The notes: generated from the letters alone by a model not told the origin. 64,000 nucleotides of DNA from Mycolicibacterium brisbanense (GCF_001570425.1 NZ_BCSX01000035.1:186001-250000); one strand, 5' to 3'; positions 51,289 through 60,271 are shown, numbered from the stretch's first letter. Made by a program: numbers and translations.

Positions 51289-52104
51289 GTGACATCACCA
51301 GGCTCGCTGATCGTCAGCACCATCAACGTCAACGGCATTCGCGCCGCGGTCAAGCAGCGCTCCACCGAGAACCTCGGCCTGCTGCCGTGGCTCAAGGAGA
51401 CCGACGCCGAGGTGATCTGTCTGCAGGAGACGCGGGCCGACGACGAGCAGCTCGCCGACGCGCTGGCCCCGGCCCTGGCCGACGGCTGGTCGCTGGCGTC
51501 GGCCGAGCCGCATGTGAAGGGCCGCAACGGCGTTGCCGTGCTGTCGCGCCATCCCATCACCGCCGTCCGGCTGCTGGAATCCGACGAGTTCAACGCGCAC
51601 GGGCGCTATCTGGAGGCCGACACGGCCGGCGCGACGGTGGTCAGTGTGTACTTCCCGACCGGAGAGGCCGAGACCGACCGCCAGCTCGAGAAGGAGCGGT
51701 TCATGGCCACGGTCGCCGACCGGATGGCCGTGTTGCGGCGCAAACGTCGCGAAGCAGTCGTGTGTGGGGACTGGAACATCGCCCATACCGAGAACGACAT
51801 CAAGAACTGGAAGGGCAACGTCAAGAAGGCCGGGTTCCTGCCTGCCGAACGCCAGTGGCTGACCGAGCTGTTGGCCACCGGCTGGGTCGATGTGGTGCGC
51901 CGGCTGCATCCTGATGTCGCCGGCCCCTACAGCTGGTGGTCATGGCGGGGCAAGGCCTTCGACAACGACGCGGGATGGCGCATCGATTACCACCTGGCGA
52001 CGCCGGGGCTGGCCGCCAGGGCGGTCAGCGCCCGTGTCGATCGCGCCGAGTTGTATGCGCTGCGGTGGTCCGACCACTCACCGGTGACCGTGCACTACGC
52101 CTGA
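51289..52104 (+). CDS. xthA: exodeoxyribonuclease III / AP endonuclease
   Basis: A 271-aa Mg2+-dependent nuclease of the exonuclease III family for base-excision repair. It has TINVNGIRAA, VICLQETRADDEQ (metal Glu), NGVAVLSRHPI, CGDWNIAHTENDIKNWKGN (catalytic Asp/Asn) and WSDHSPVTV (terminal Asp-His). GTG start at 51289. It converges with the next gene by a ten-base overlap. Confidence 0.92.
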   Translation: MTSPGSLIVSTINVNGIRAAVKQRSTENLGLLPWLKETDAEVICLQETRADDEQLADALAPALADGWSLASAEPHVKGRNGVAVLSRHPITAVRLLESDEFNAHGRYLEADTAGATVVSVYFPTGEAETDRQLEKERFMATVADRMAVLRRKRREAVVCGDWNIAHTENDIKNWKGNVKKAGFLPAERQWLTELLATGWVDVVRRLHPDVAGPYSWWSWRGKAFDNDAGWRIDYHLATPGLAARAVSARVDRAELYALRWSDHSPVTVHYA

Positions 52105-52712
52105 GTCCAGTCGGGCCGCCGACCGAGGTGCGCCAGGATCTTCTCGAAATCCGTTGTGCCGGAGGCAGTGACGGCCGGACCGAACGGCGCGTCGGGAGTA
52201 CCCCGGAAATCTCCGTCGGGAATCATCATCACCAGTGGCAGGACCGCGGCGACGACGTCGGGCGCCGGTTCGTAGGGCACGCCCATGGTCGCGGCGACGT
52301 CCCATCCGTGCACCACGTAGTCGACGAAATGAAACCCGATCGCCATCGCGCCCGGGAACGTCGCACCCGGTCCGAAGTCGGGTAGCGCGAACTGCGCGTC
52401 GGTCACACCGTCGGCGGCGAACGCGTCGAGCACGTCCTGTGCTGCGGCGGCGTACGTGCCGGCCGGATCGGCCCGCACAGCATCGGTGACCGTCGCGGGT
52501 CGCCAGAGTTCGGTGTCGGCGCCGTTGCCGCGGGCGGCGGCCGCGAAGCCCCGGTGCTGCACCGTCATGTGGTCGAGCAGGGTTCCCAGGTTCCAGCCCG
52601 CACACGGGGTGGCCCGGTCCAGGTCTGCGCGCGTGACGGTGTTGACGACGTCGACGGAGTGCAGCACGGCGAGGCGGTGGTGGGGACGGACATCGGCGTT
52701 GATAGTAGGCAT
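52095..52712 (-). CDS. TIGR03086-type mycothiol-maleylpyruvate-isomerase-fold protein
   Basis: A protein of about 205 aa of the DinB/MDMPI four-helix-bundle superfamily. It has DLDRATPCAGWNLGTLLDHMTVQHRGFA with the metal-site His near residue 48, and later HFVDYVVHGWDVAATMG with two more potential ligand His. In actinobacteria such proteins are putative mycothiol-dependent enzymes. M at 52712 or 52718. A TATCGT just upstream of the latter could be a -10 of a leaderless transcript. Divergent from the MarR regulator, which is its probable controller. Confidence 0.82.
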   Translation of the reverse strand: MPTINADVRPHHRLAVLHSVDVVNTVTRADLDRATPCAGWNLGTLLDHMTVQHRGFAAAARGNGADTELWRPATVTDAVRADPAGTYAAAAQDVLDAFAADGVTDAQFALPDFGPGATFPGAMAIGFHFVDYVVHGWDVAATMGVPYEPAPDVVAAVLPLVMMIPDGDFRGTPDAPFGPAVTASGTTDFEKILAHLGRRPDWTQA

Positions 52713-52763
52713 GTGCATACGATAAGCGGCAGCATATGAATTGACAATGCCTACGATGGCGCG

Positions 52764-53177
52764 GTGGCGAAGCGTCCTGACCTGGCGGCGATGCTGGCCC
52801 CGTTGCTGCGCGAACTGGCTGCCGCGGAGCTGCCCGTGTTGACCGCGCACGGGCTGAGCATGTGGGGCTACGTCGTGCTGCTCGCACTGGACCACGCGCC
52901 CGTGCGCACGCAGGCCGCCCTGGCCGAGGCCATCGGCGCGGACAAGACGCGCATCATCGGAACCCTCGACGAACTGCAGCAGCAGGGGTACATCGAACGC
53001 GGGCCGGATCCCGAGGACCGCCGGGTGCGGTTGCTGGCCATCACCGACGCCGGCCGGGCCGTCAAGGACGCCGCGCAGGCCGAGATCCAGATCGGTGAGG
53101 AGCGTTGGCTGGGAAGACTCGCCGCGGCCGACCGCGAGGTGTTCCTGCGTGTGCTGCGTCAGCTGACCGGTGAATAA
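52764..53177 (+). CDS. MarR-family transcriptional regulator
   Basis: A 137-aa winged-helix protein. LSMWGYVVLLALDHAPVRTQAALAEAIGADKTRIIGTLDELQQQGYIERGPDPEDRRVRLLAITDAG is the classic MarR DNA-binding core with the DxR wing. GTG at 52764 follows TACGAT by six bases, suggesting leaderless transcription. It shares a 51-base gap with the TIGR03086-type gene. Confidence 0.93.
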   Translation: MAKRPDLAAMLAPLLRELAAAELPVLTAHGLSMWGYVVLLALDHAPVRTQAALAEAIGADKTRIIGTLDELQQQGYIERGPDPEDRRVRLLAITDAGRAVKDAAQAEIQIGEERWLGRLAAADREVFLRVLRQLTGE

Positions 53178-53211
53178 ACCGGATGACGGCAGTGCGAAAA
53201 TCGACGCCATC

Positions 53212-54228
53212 ATGACTAGCGGAAGCAAACGCGTCGTGTTCTCCGGCGCCCAACCCACCTCCGACTCCCTGCACCTGGGCAACGCGTTGGGCGCGGTCAC
53301 CCACTGGGCTCAGCTGCAGGACGGTTACGACGCGTTCTTCTGCGTCGTCGATCAACACGCCATCACGGTCCCGCAGGACCCCGCGACGCTGCGCCGGCGC
53401 ACCCTGGTCACCGCGGCGCAGTACCTGGCCCTCGGCATCGACCCGGCCCGCAGCACGGTGTTCGTGCAGAGCCACGTGGCCGAACACAGCCAGTTGGCCT
53501 GGGTGCTGGGCTGCTTCACGGGCTTCGGGCAGGCCTCGCGGATGACGCAGTTCAAGGACAAGTCGCAGAAGCAGGGCACGGACGCGGCGACGGTCGGGCT
53601 GTTCACGTACCCGGTGTTGATGGCTGCCGACATCCTGCTCTACGACACCGACCTGGTCCCGGTCGGTGAGGACCAGCGCCAGCACCTGGAACTGGCGCGC
53701 GACCTCGCACAACGGCTCAACGGTCAGTTCCCGGGCACCTTCGTGGTGCCCGAGGCGATGATTCCCAAGGCCACCGCCAAGATCTACGACCTGCAGGATC
53801 CGACCGCCAAGATGAGCAAGTCGGCGGCCACCGACGCGGGCCTGATCAGCCTGCTCGACGATCCCAAGGCCACGGCCAAGAAGATCCGCTCGGCGGTCAC
53901 CGACAGTGAGCGTGAGATCCGCTTCGACCCCGAGAACAAGCCGGGCATCTCGAATCTGCTGACCATCCAGTCGGCGATCACCGGGACCGCGGTCGACACG
54001 CTGGTGCAGGATTACGCCGGCCGTGGATATGGCGATCTGAAGAAGGACACGGCCGAGGTGGTCGTCGAGTTCGTCGCACCGATCAAGACCAGGGTCGATG
54101 AGCTCCTGGCCGACCCCGCCGAACTGAACTCGGTGCTGGCGGCAGGCGCCGAGCGGGCCCGAGAGGTTGCCGGCAAGACCCTCGCCCGGGTTTACGACGC
54201 GATAGGGTTTCTTCAGCAAACGTCGTAG
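53212..54228 (+). CDS. trpS: tryptophanyl-tRNA synthetase
   Basis: A 338-aa class I synthetase. The HIGH-like motif is in QPTSDSLHLGNALGA, the KMSKS motif is exact in DPTAKMSKSAATDAG, and GCFTGFGQASRMTQFKDKS and VPVGEDQRQHLELARD are conserved. The ATG at 53212 fits the family N terminus; an upstream GTG at 53170 that overlaps the MarR stop would add 14 unconserved residues. Synteny as Rv3336c. Confidence 0.96.
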   Translation: MTSGSKRVVFSGAQPTSDSLHLGNALGAVTHWAQLQDGYDAFFCVVDQHAITVPQDPATLRRRTLVTAAQYLALGIDPARSTVFVQSHVAEHSQLAWVLGCFTGFGQASRMTQFKDKSQKQGTDAATVGLFTYPVLMAADILLYDTDLVPVGEDQRQHLELARDLAQRLNGQFPGTFVVPEAMIPKATAKIYDLQDPTAKMSKSAATDAGLISLLDDPKATAKKIRSAVTDSEREIRFDPENKPGISNLLTIQSAITGTAVDTLVQDYAGRGYGDLKKDTAEVVVEFVAPIKTRVDELLADPAELNSVLAAGAERAREVAGKTLARVYDAIGFLQQTS

Positions 54229-54249
54229 GCGCCCGGGGGAGGGTGGTGC

Positions 54250-55269
54250 GTGAACGAGCAGGAGAAACCGGGATTCCTTGACCGGCTGCGGACTCGATTT
54301 CCGTGGTTCGACCGGGTGATGCGGGCCCAGGATCGCTATAACGACTGCAACGGCAACTTCTACGCCGCCGGGATCACCTACTTCACCATCTTCTCGCTGT
54401 TCCCTCTGCTGATGGTCGGGTTCGCGCTCGGCGGCTTCGTGTTGGCCAGCAAGCCCGACCTGCTCGCCGACATCGAGAACCGGATCCGGTCGGTGGTCTC
54501 CGGTGACCTCGGCCATCAGTTGGTCACCCTGATGGACTCCGCGATCGCATCCCGCGGCACCGTCGGCGTGATCGGTCTGGCCACCGCAGCCTGGGCGGGG
54601 CTCGGCTGGATGGCCAACCTGCGCGAGGCGTTGAGCCAGATGTGGCTGCAGCACAAGAACGATGCCAGTTTCGTCGGCACCAAGCTGTCGGACCTGGTGG
54701 CCCTGGTCTCGGCGTTTCTGGCGATGGTGCTCACCATCGCGCTCACCGCACTGGGCGACCCAGAGTTGATGCGGAAAGTGTTGCGGTGGATAGGTTTACA
54801 TGACTTCGCGGCCCTCGGCGGCGGCCTGCGGGTGGCGTCCATCCTGGTTTCGGTGCTGATCTCGTGGATGCTGTTCAGTTTGATCATCGCCCGGTTGCCA
54901 CGCGAGTCCGTGCACTTCCGCAGCGCTCTGCGGGCCGGGCTGCTGGCCGCCGTCGGGTTCGAGCTGTTCAAGCAGGTGGCGTCGATCTACCTGCAATCGG
55001 TCACCCGTGGCCCCGCGGGGGCGACCTTCGGCCCCGTGGTGGGCCTCATGGTGTTCGCGTATGTCACTGCACGGCTGATCCTGTTCGCCACGGCGTGGGC
55101 CGCGACGTCGGCGGAGAGCCTGGCCGAACAACCCGTACCGCCGCCCGACCCTGCGCAGATCACCACGCGGGTGCAGATCAACGAGGGGCCGGGTGCCTCC
55201 GGTCTGATCGCCGCCGCGGTAGCCGGTGCGATTGGCGCCCTGGGTATTTCGCGCCTGCTGCGGCGCTAG
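54250..55269 (+). CDS. YihY/YhjD-family inner-membrane protein
   Basis: A 339-aa protein with six TM helices. It has the family start RFPWFDRVMRAQDRYNDCNGNFYAAGITYFTIFSLFPLLMVGFALGGFVL, then GVIGLATAAWAGLGWMANLREALSQMW, LVALVSAFLAMVLTIALTALG and GATFGPVVGLMVFAYVTARLILFATAWAATS. YhjD is often mislabelled ribonuclease BN. In E. coli a YhjD variant bypasses the need for Kdo in lipid A assembly; the mycobacterial role is unknown. Follows trpS by 21 bases, as Rv3335c does. Confidence 0.92.
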   Translation: MNEQEKPGFLDRLRTRFPWFDRVMRAQDRYNDCNGNFYAAGITYFTIFSLFPLLMVGFALGGFVLASKPDLLADIENRIRSVVSGDLGHQLVTLMDSAIASRGTVGVIGLATAAWAGLGWMANLREALSQMWLQHKNDASFVGTKLSDLVALVSAFLAMVLTIALTALGDPELMRKVLRWIGLHDFAALGGGLRVASILVSVLISWMLFSLIIARLPRESVHFRSALRAGLLAAVGFELFKQVASIYLQSVTRGPAGATFGPVVGLMVFAYVTARLILFATAWAATSAESLAEQPVPPPDPAQITTRVQINEGPGASGLIAAAVAGAIGALGISRLLRR

Positions 55270-55275
55270 CGGGCC

Positions 55276-55776
55276 TCAGAGCACCTTCGACCCGTACATC
55301 TCGCCCAGCGGGTCGGCGATGAGTTCGATGCGCGCGCCGTCAGGGTCGCGGAAGTACAGGGACACCTCGCTGTGTTCGGCGAGGTCCACGCCTGCGGCGG
55401 TGAGCTTGTCGCGCAGATGCTGCCAGCGCTCGGGTTCGACACTGATCGCGATGTGGTGCAGGCCGCCGAGCACCTCTTGGTACGGGCTGACGTCGAGACC
55501 CGGAAAATCGAAGAACGCCAGCAGGTTTCCGTTGCCGATGTCGAAGAAGAAATGCGTCGAGCCCGGATAGTCGCGGTTCTCGATGATCTCGGTCAGCGGG
55601 AACTCCAGCAGGCCCTGATAGAACCGGACGGTGCGCTCCACATCGCCACTGACCAGCGCGGTGTGATGAAGACCCCGTGCCGACGACGGCGGGCGGGCGC
55701 CGGAGGGTTTGAGGTACTCGTCGGCGATCCGGTCGCGGCGTTCCTTGAATTGCTGTACACGTGCGTCGGAACTCAT
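55276..55776 (-). CDS. VOC/glyoxalase-family protein
   Basis: A 166-aa single vicinal-oxygen-chelate module pair. LHHTALVSGDVERTVRFYQGLLEFPLTEI, HFFFDIGNGNLLAFFDFPG, LHHIAISVEP and LYFRDPDGARIELIADP are present, with the His/His/Glu metal ligands at the expected places. Start at 55776. Probably a dioxygenase, lyase or resistance-type VOC enzyme; the substrate is not predictable. Confidence 0.88.
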   Translation of the reverse strand: MSSDARVQQFKERRDRIADEYLKPSGARPPSSARGLHHTALVSGDVERTVRFYQGLLEFPLTEIIENRDYPGSTHFFFDIGNGNLLAFFDFPGLDVSPYQEVLGGLHHIAISVEPERWQHLRDKLTAAGVDLAEHSEVSLYFRDPDGARIELIADPLGEMYGSKVL

Positions 55777-55828
55777 ATCCGGATCCTGCCGCCGCCGGCG
55801 GCTTGCCGGTGCGTTTTCGGCGAGGCGG

Positions 55829-55903
55829 TTAGTCGCCGGTCTGGGCCCACGCCGCGACAGGCAGTGTGAGGTACACGCCGATCGCCACATCCTCGCCGGT
55901 CAC
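55829..55903 (-). other. possible 24-codon ORF downstream of sugE
   Basis: GTG at 55903 opens a 24-codon frame ending at TAA 55829-55831, with an amphipathic to hydrophobic reading (DVAIGVYLTLPVAAWAQ). It could be a remnant of a larger gene or chance. There is no ribosome site. The rest of the 55777-55916 gap shows nothing. Confidence 0.15.
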
Positions 55904-55916
55904 GTTCTGTGTGGCT

Positions 55917-56231
55917 TCAGCTGATGGTCTTGAGCCCGATGATGCAGCCGACGACGCCCAGCATCAACAGCACTTTGACCACCGACGCGGATTCGGCCCC
56001 GGTCATCATCGCGAACGCGATCGTAAGCACGGCTCCGATGCCGACCCATACCGCGTAGCTGGTACCCGGGGGCAGGGTTCGCATCGCGATGGCCAGACCA
56101 CCCATCGACAGCGCCAACGCAACGATGAAGATCAGCGACGGGACCAGGCGGGTGAAACCCGCGGACTTGCTCAACGCGGTGGCCCACACCGCTTCCAGCA
56201 CACCGGAAAGAACCAGAATCCACCAAGCCAT
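55917..56231 (-). CDS. sugE: SMR-family transporter SugE/Gdx (guanidinium exporter)
   Basis: A 104-aa four-TM small multidrug-resistance protein. The essential Glu lies in GVLEAVWATALSKS (residue 13), with GLAIAMRTLPPGTSYAVWVGIGAVLTI as the second and third helices. The sequence type is SugE/Gdx rather than EmrE. Its position directly under a guanidine-III riboswitch makes guanidinium export the likely function. GGAGG lies about eight bases before the ATG, at the 3' edge of the aptamer. The usual paired second SMR subunit is absent. Confidence 0.95.
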   Translation of the reverse strand: MAWWILVLSGVLEAVWATALSKSAGFTRLVPSLIFIVALALSMGGLAIAMRTLPPGTSYAVWVGIGAVLTIAFAMMTGAESASVVKVLLMLGVVGCIIGLKTIS

Positions 56232-56244
56232 GACTGACCTCCAA

Positions 56245-56288
56245 GGCCCGTCTTGTCGCTGTCCGGGTACGGTGCCACCCTCGTCCGG
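56245..56288 (-). ncRNA. guanidine-III riboswitch
   Basis: The minus strand from 56288 to 56245 reads CCGGACGAGGGTGGCACCG, then TACCCGGACAGCGACAAGACGGGCC. It carries the conserved guanidine-III core (CCGGACGAGG, GTACCCGG, ACAAGACGG) that folds as a pseudoknot around guanidinium. It ends 13 bases before the sugE ATG and abuts the ribosome site, so control is probably translational. Confidence 0.9.
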
Positions 56289-56327
56289 TGCCAGATCCTG
56301 GCAGGCCCGAGTGTAGCATCGCCCGGT

Positions 56328-57173
56328 GTGAGCATGGTTACCGGCTGGGCGCGCGAGATGGGCCTAGATGCGCCAATTGTCAACGCGCCCATGGGCGGTG
56401 CGGCCGGTGGTCGGCTGGCGGCGGCCGTGTCCCGGGCCGGTGGACTCGGCATGATCGGCATGGGCAGCGCCGCCACGGCCGAGTTGTTGAAGCGCGAACT
56501 CGCGGCCCTCGGACCCCTCGACCGACCGTTCGGCATCGGCCTCGTGCACTGGGTGATGAGCAATCAGCCGGCGCTGCTCGACGAGGCGCTGGCCGCTCGG
56601 CCCGCGCTGCTCAGCGTGAGCTTCGGTGAGGACTGGGCATGGGTGCGGCGGGCCCACGACGCCGGGGTGCGGGTGACGACGCAGGTTGCGACGGTCGACG
56701 CGGCGCGGCGCGCCGTGGACGCCGGAGTGGATGTGCTGGTGGCCCGCGGTGCCGAGGGTGGCGGGCACGGTAAGCCGCTCGTCGGCACCCTGCCTCTGCT
56801 CACCGAGGTGCTCGACACGGTCGAGGTTCCGGTCCTCGCCGCCGGTGGCATCGCCTCGGCGCGCGGCGTGGCCGCGGTACTGGCGGCCGGCGCCGCCGCG
56901 GCGTGGGTGGGCACCGCGTTCTCCACCTGCGTCGAGGCGATCACGCCGGATGCCGCGCGAGACGCGTTGCTCGCCGCCGACGCGGGATCGACGACACTGA
57001 CCTCCGAATTCGACATCGCCTCCGGATATGGCTGGCCTTCAAGCATTCCCGAACGTGTGCTGGTGGACGCCGCAGGCCGGGCCACACCGGTGAACGCCGG
57101 TGAGGGGGTCGGCATGGTGACCCGGGCCCTGACCGCCGCAGAGACCATCACAGCCCTGATGAGTCGAGGCTGA
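56328..57173 (+). CDS. nitronate monooxygenase family (2-nitropropane dioxygenase-like)
   Basis: An FMN TIM-barrel protein of about 281 aa. PIVNAPMGGAAGGRLAAAVSRAGGLGMIG at the N terminus, VDVLVARGAEGGGH (catalytic region), PVLAAGGIASARGVAAVLAAGAAAAWVGTAF and the phosphate-binding segment are typical. It may be short of a few C-terminal elements of longer homologues. The GTG at 56328 follows TAGCAT by eight bases (leaderless candidate); ATG 56334 is an alternative. Divergent from the sugE riboswitch leader. Convergent with nagA (26-base overlap). Confidence 0.87.
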   Translation: MSMVTGWAREMGLDAPIVNAPMGGAAGGRLAAAVSRAGGLGMIGMGSAATAELLKRELAALGPLDRPFGIGLVHWVMSNQPALLDEALAARPALLSVSFGEDWAWVRRAHDAGVRVTTQVATVDAARRAVDAGVDVLVARGAEGGGHGKPLVGTLPLLTEVLDTVEVPVLAAGGIASARGVAAVLAAGAAAAWVGTAFSTCVEAITPDAARDALLAADAGSTTLTSEFDIASGYGWPSSIPERVLVDAAGRATPVNAGEGVGMVTRALTAAETITALMSRG

Positions 57174-58311
57174 CCGGTTCTTCCAGCCACTGACCGCTCG
57201 CCATCACGGCGCGCACGGCAAGGTCCGCGTCGAGCACCACGAGATCGGCGCGCAGACCTGGTGAGATGCTGCCGACGTCCATGAACCCCAGGGTGCGGGC
57301 CGGTGTGGTCGCCGTCATCCGTACCGCGGCGGCCAGCGCGTCATCGGACGTCGAAAAGTCAACGGCGGCGCGGAATATCCGGTCCATCGTCGCCGTACTG
57401 CCTGCGATGGTCGACATGCCACGCACTCGCGCGACATGGTCGGCGACGTCGACGTCGAGGGTGCCGAGCCGAAACGACCCGTCGGCCAGCCCGGCCGCGG
57501 CCATGGCGTCGGTGATCAGTGCGACCCGCTCGGCGCCCGCGAACTCGACGACGTGGCGCAAAAGCGCGCGATGCACGTGCACACCGTCGGCGATCAACTC
57601 CACGGTAACCCGGGGGTCCTCCAACAGCGCCATGGCAGGGCCGGGATCGCGGTGGTGTAGCGGGCGCATCGCGTTGAACAGATGCGTGCCGACGGTGGCC
57701 CCCAGTTCTACCGCCCGGTGGGCCTGCTGATAGCTGGCATCGGTATGCCCAACCGCGACAACGACTCCGGCGTCGGCCAGCAGCCGGATCGCGTCGTCGC
57801 CGCCGGGCAGTTCGGGTGCGATGGTGACCATGCGTACGGCACCGTCGGCCGCGGCCAGCAGGGCCTTGATCTCCGTGGGATCCGGATCGCGCAGCTGCGT
57901 GGCGTCGTGGGCGCCACAGCGTGCCGAGCTCAGCCACGGCCCTTCCAGATGGATGCCTGCCACCACACCCGCAGCCGTGGCTTCGGTGAGTGCGGAGACC
58001 TCGCGCAGCAGGTCGGTCGGCGACGCGGTGACCAGACTGGCCAGCGTGGTTGTGGTGCCATGGCTGCGGTGAAACGTTGCCGCACGGACGATTTCGTCGG
58101 CAACGCCGTCGGTGTAGGAGGCACCGCCACCGCCGTGCACATGGATGTCGACGAATCCGGGCACGATGACCGCATCCGGGTAGTCGACATCGGCGGGCCG
58201 TGGGGGAGCGCCGGCGCCGCAGCCGGTGATGCGATCCGAGCCCGTCTCGATCCAGCCGGGCCGGTGCACTCCGTCGGCGGTCACTACGGTGCCCGCCGCG
58301 ATCAGTGTCAC
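57148..58311 (-). CDS. nagA: N-acetylglucosamine-6-phosphate deacetylase
   Basis: A 387-aa amidohydrolase. The metal-site HxH is in VDIHVHGGGGA, the Glu in GIHLEGPWL, the His in VVAVGHTDASY and THLFNAMRPLHHR, and the catalytic Asp in ALITDAMAAAG. It removes acetate from GlcNAc-6-P. GTG start at 58311 overlaps the SIS gene stop (GTGA). Last gene of the four-gene amino-sugar operon (transporter - kinase - SIS - nagA), orthologous to Rv3332. Confidence 0.95.
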   Translation of the reverse strand: MTLIAAGTVVTADGVHRPGWIETGSDRITGCGAGAPPRPADVDYPDAVIVPGFVDIHVHGGGGASYTDGVADEIVRAATFHRSHGTTTTLASLVTASPTDLLREVSALTEATAAGVVAGIHLEGPWLSSARCGAHDATQLRDPDPTEIKALLAAADGAVRMVTIAPELPGGDDAIRLLADAGVVVAVGHTDASYQQAHRAVELGATVGTHLFNAMRPLHHRDPGPAMALLEDPRVTVELIADGVHVHRALLRHVVEFAGAERVALITDAMAAAGLADGSFRLGTLDVDVADHVARVRGMSTIAGSTATMDRIFRAAVDFSTSDDALAAAVRMTATTPARTLGFMDVGSISPGLRADLVVLDADLAVRAVMASGQWLEEPVSLDSSGL

Positions 58312-59363
58312 AGGGTCTCCGTGACTTTGCGCAGCCCGCGCGGCTGGTCCGGGTCACCGCCGCGGGCCAGCGCCAGATGCAACGCAAGTTGTTGCAGCGG
58401 AAGGATTTCCAGCAGCGGGGACAGCTCGTCGGGCACTCCCGCGGGCAAGGCGATGCCGCCGGCGAGCCCGCCCAGTGCCGCAGGTGCGCCCACGCCGAAC
58501 ACGTCGGCGTGCCGCTCGGCCAACCGCTCCAGCACCGGCAGCATGGCCTGGCCGCCTGCGCCGTCGGGCACGATGGCCAGGACCGGCACCTGTGGGTCGA
58601 CGGTGGCCAGCGGGCCGTGGAGCAGGTCGGCACCCGAGAATGCCTGCGCCGAAAGGTACGACGTCTCCATCAGTTTGAGTGCGGCTTCCCGGGCGGTGGG
58701 GTAGGAGTAGCCGCGCGCGGTGGTGATGAGCCGCTGGGCGAAGCGGTAGCGTTGCGCGACGTCGCGGACCTGCTCGCCGGCGGCCAGCACGGCCTCACCG
58801 AGTTCCGGCAGCGCCTCCGCACCGCGCCCGTCACCGCCGGTGAGCAGCAAGCGCAAGGCCAGCAGCTCGGCGGTGTAGGACTTGGTCGCCGCCACCGAGC
58901 GTTCCGAACCGGCGAGCACGTCGATGTGGAGCTCGGCGGCCGCGGCCAAGTCGGACTCGGCGTTGTTGGTCACTGCCACCGTCAAGGCCCCCTGAGCCCG
59001 GGCAACCTCCACCGAGCGCACCAGATCGGGCGAACCGCCGGACTGGCTGACCGCGATGTAGAGCACGTCGCGCAGGTCGGGCTGAGCGCCGTAGACCGTG
59101 ACGGTCGACGGCGACACCAACCCGGCGGGCAGACCGTGTTTGATCTCGATCAGGTACTTGGCGTACAACGCGGCATGGTCGCTGGTGCCGCGGGCCACCA
59201 GCTGCGCGAAACGTGGTGCGGCCTTGGTGATCTGGTCGGCAGCGGCCCGGATGGGGTCGAGCCCTTCGGTGAGCAGACGGCGCCACACCTGCGGTTGTTC
59301 GGCGATCTCGGCGGCCATCAGGTGGCCGGGGGCGTTCACGGGGCTGGCTTCGAGGTTGCTCAC
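58308..59363 (-). CDS. SIS-domain amino-sugar deaminase/isomerase (NagB-II / GlmS-isomerase-like)
   Basis: A 351-aa double SIS protein. MAAEIAEQPQVWRRLL, FAQLVARGTSDHAALYAKYLIE, the phosphate-binding VSQSGGSPDLV and GSERSVAATKSYT, the ARGYSYPTAREAALKLMETSYLSAQAFSGADLLHGP catalytic region and the terminal KVTETL that matches the GlmS isomerase tail. It lacks a glutaminase domain, so it likely deaminates glucosamine-6-P to fructose-6-P, replacing a hexameric NagB. GTG start overlaps the kinase stop. Confidence 0.9.
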   Translation of the reverse strand: MSNLEASPVNAPGHLMAAEIAEQPQVWRRLLTEGLDPIRAAADQITKAAPRFAQLVARGTSDHAALYAKYLIEIKHGLPAGLVSPSTVTVYGAQPDLRDVLYIAVSQSGGSPDLVRSVEVARAQGALTVAVTNNAESDLAAAAELHIDVLAGSERSVAATKSYTAELLALRLLLTGGDGRGAEALPELGEAVLAAGEQVRDVAQRYRFAQRLITTARGYSYPTAREAALKLMETSYLSAQAFSGADLLHGPLATVDPQVPVLAIVPDGAGGQAMLPVLERLAERHADVFGVGAPAALGGLAGGIALPAGVPDELSPLLEILPLQQLALHLALARGGDPDQPRGLRKVTETL

Positions 59364-60271
59364 TTCTTCTCCTTCTCGGGATCACATGTCAGTAGTAGTC
59401 GTTGGGCCAATTCCACCGCACCCCGTACCGGGTCGACGGCCAGTACCCGGACGTCGGTGAACTGCTGTTCGGTCAATCGGGTGCGCACGGCCTTCTGCAG
59501 TGCGGGCTGATGCACGGCCAGGCCGCCGGCCAGCACGACCGGGCCGGGTGAACCGAGCCGCGTGCCGACCGCCACCGCGAGTTCGGCCAGCGCCGCGGCG
59601 GCGGCGTCGACGATATCGAGGCTCACCGGGTCGCCATCGCGGGCCAGCTCGAACACCACGCGGGCGCGTCCGGCCCAATATCGCCGGTCCGGCTGGGCGT
59701 AGAAATGGTCGAGCAGTTGTTCGGGCAGTTGCAGGCCGCAGTCGGCGGCCAGCTGCTGGCCGAGCCGGTCTGCGGGTTCGCCCCGGTCGGCACGGATCAG
59801 GCTGCGCCGCAGCGCTTCCCGGGCCACCCAGTAGCCGCTGCCCTCGTCGCCGAGGAGGTAGCCCCAGCCGCCCGCCCGGCTCTGCTGGTCGCCGCGGCGC
59901 CCCCAGGCCACCGAGCCCGTGCCGGAGATGACGGCGATGCCGTCCATGACGCCTGCGGCGGCCAGGATCAGCTGGCTGTCGTGCACCACGCGGATGCGGG
60001 CGCAGGGCAGCCGTCGAGCCAGCAGATCGCGCAGCCGGGCCTCGCCGTCGGGGGTTTCGACGCCCGCCGCACCCGCACAGACTGCCTTGACGTCGTTGGT
60101 GCCCAACTGGTCGAGGATGACGTCGAGTTGCCTGCCGGCTTCTTCGACACCCACCGACGAGATGTTTGCGCTCCCGGCCAGGGCCTCGGCGACCACGGTG
60201 CCATTCTCCACCCGCAGGGCCTGGGTCTTGGATCCGCCGATGTCCAGGCCGAGGACCGCCGCGGGGCTCAT
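59360..60271 (-). CDS. N-acetylglucosamine kinase (BadF/BadG ATPase family)
   Basis: A 303-aa ASKHA-fold sugar kinase. ATP phosphate 1 loop is LGLDIGGSKTQAL at 7-19, then GAAGVETPDGEA, the phosphate 2 loop AVISGTGSVAWGRRG, GGWGYLLGDEGSGYWVAREAL and adenosine motif PVVLAGGLAVHQP. It phosphorylates an incoming amino sugar, so uptake is not by PTS. ATG at 60271 overlaps the transporter stop (ATGA); the longer in-frame extension reads out of frame through the transporter and is not real. Confidence 0.9.
   Translation of the reverse strand: MSPAAVLGLDIGGSKTQALRVENGTVVAEALAGSANISSVGVEEAGRQLDVILDQLGTNDVKAVCAGAAGVETPDGEARLRDLLARRLPCARIRVVHDSQLILAAAGVMDGIAVISGTGSVAWGRRGDQQSRAGGWGYLLGDEGSGYWVAREALRRSLIRADRGEPADRLGQQLAADCGLQLPEQLLDHFYAQPDRRYWAGRARVVFELARDGDPVSLDIVDAAAAALAELAVAVGTRLGSPGPVVLAGGLAVHQPALQKAVRTRLTEQQFTDVRVLAVDPVRGAVELAQRLLLTCDPEKEKK

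Noticed and set aside
53170..53211. GTG start of trpS overlapping the MarR gene
   Set aside because: Would add 14 residues not found in TrpS proteins. ATG 53212 gives the family start, though coupling from the GTG cannot be fully excluded.
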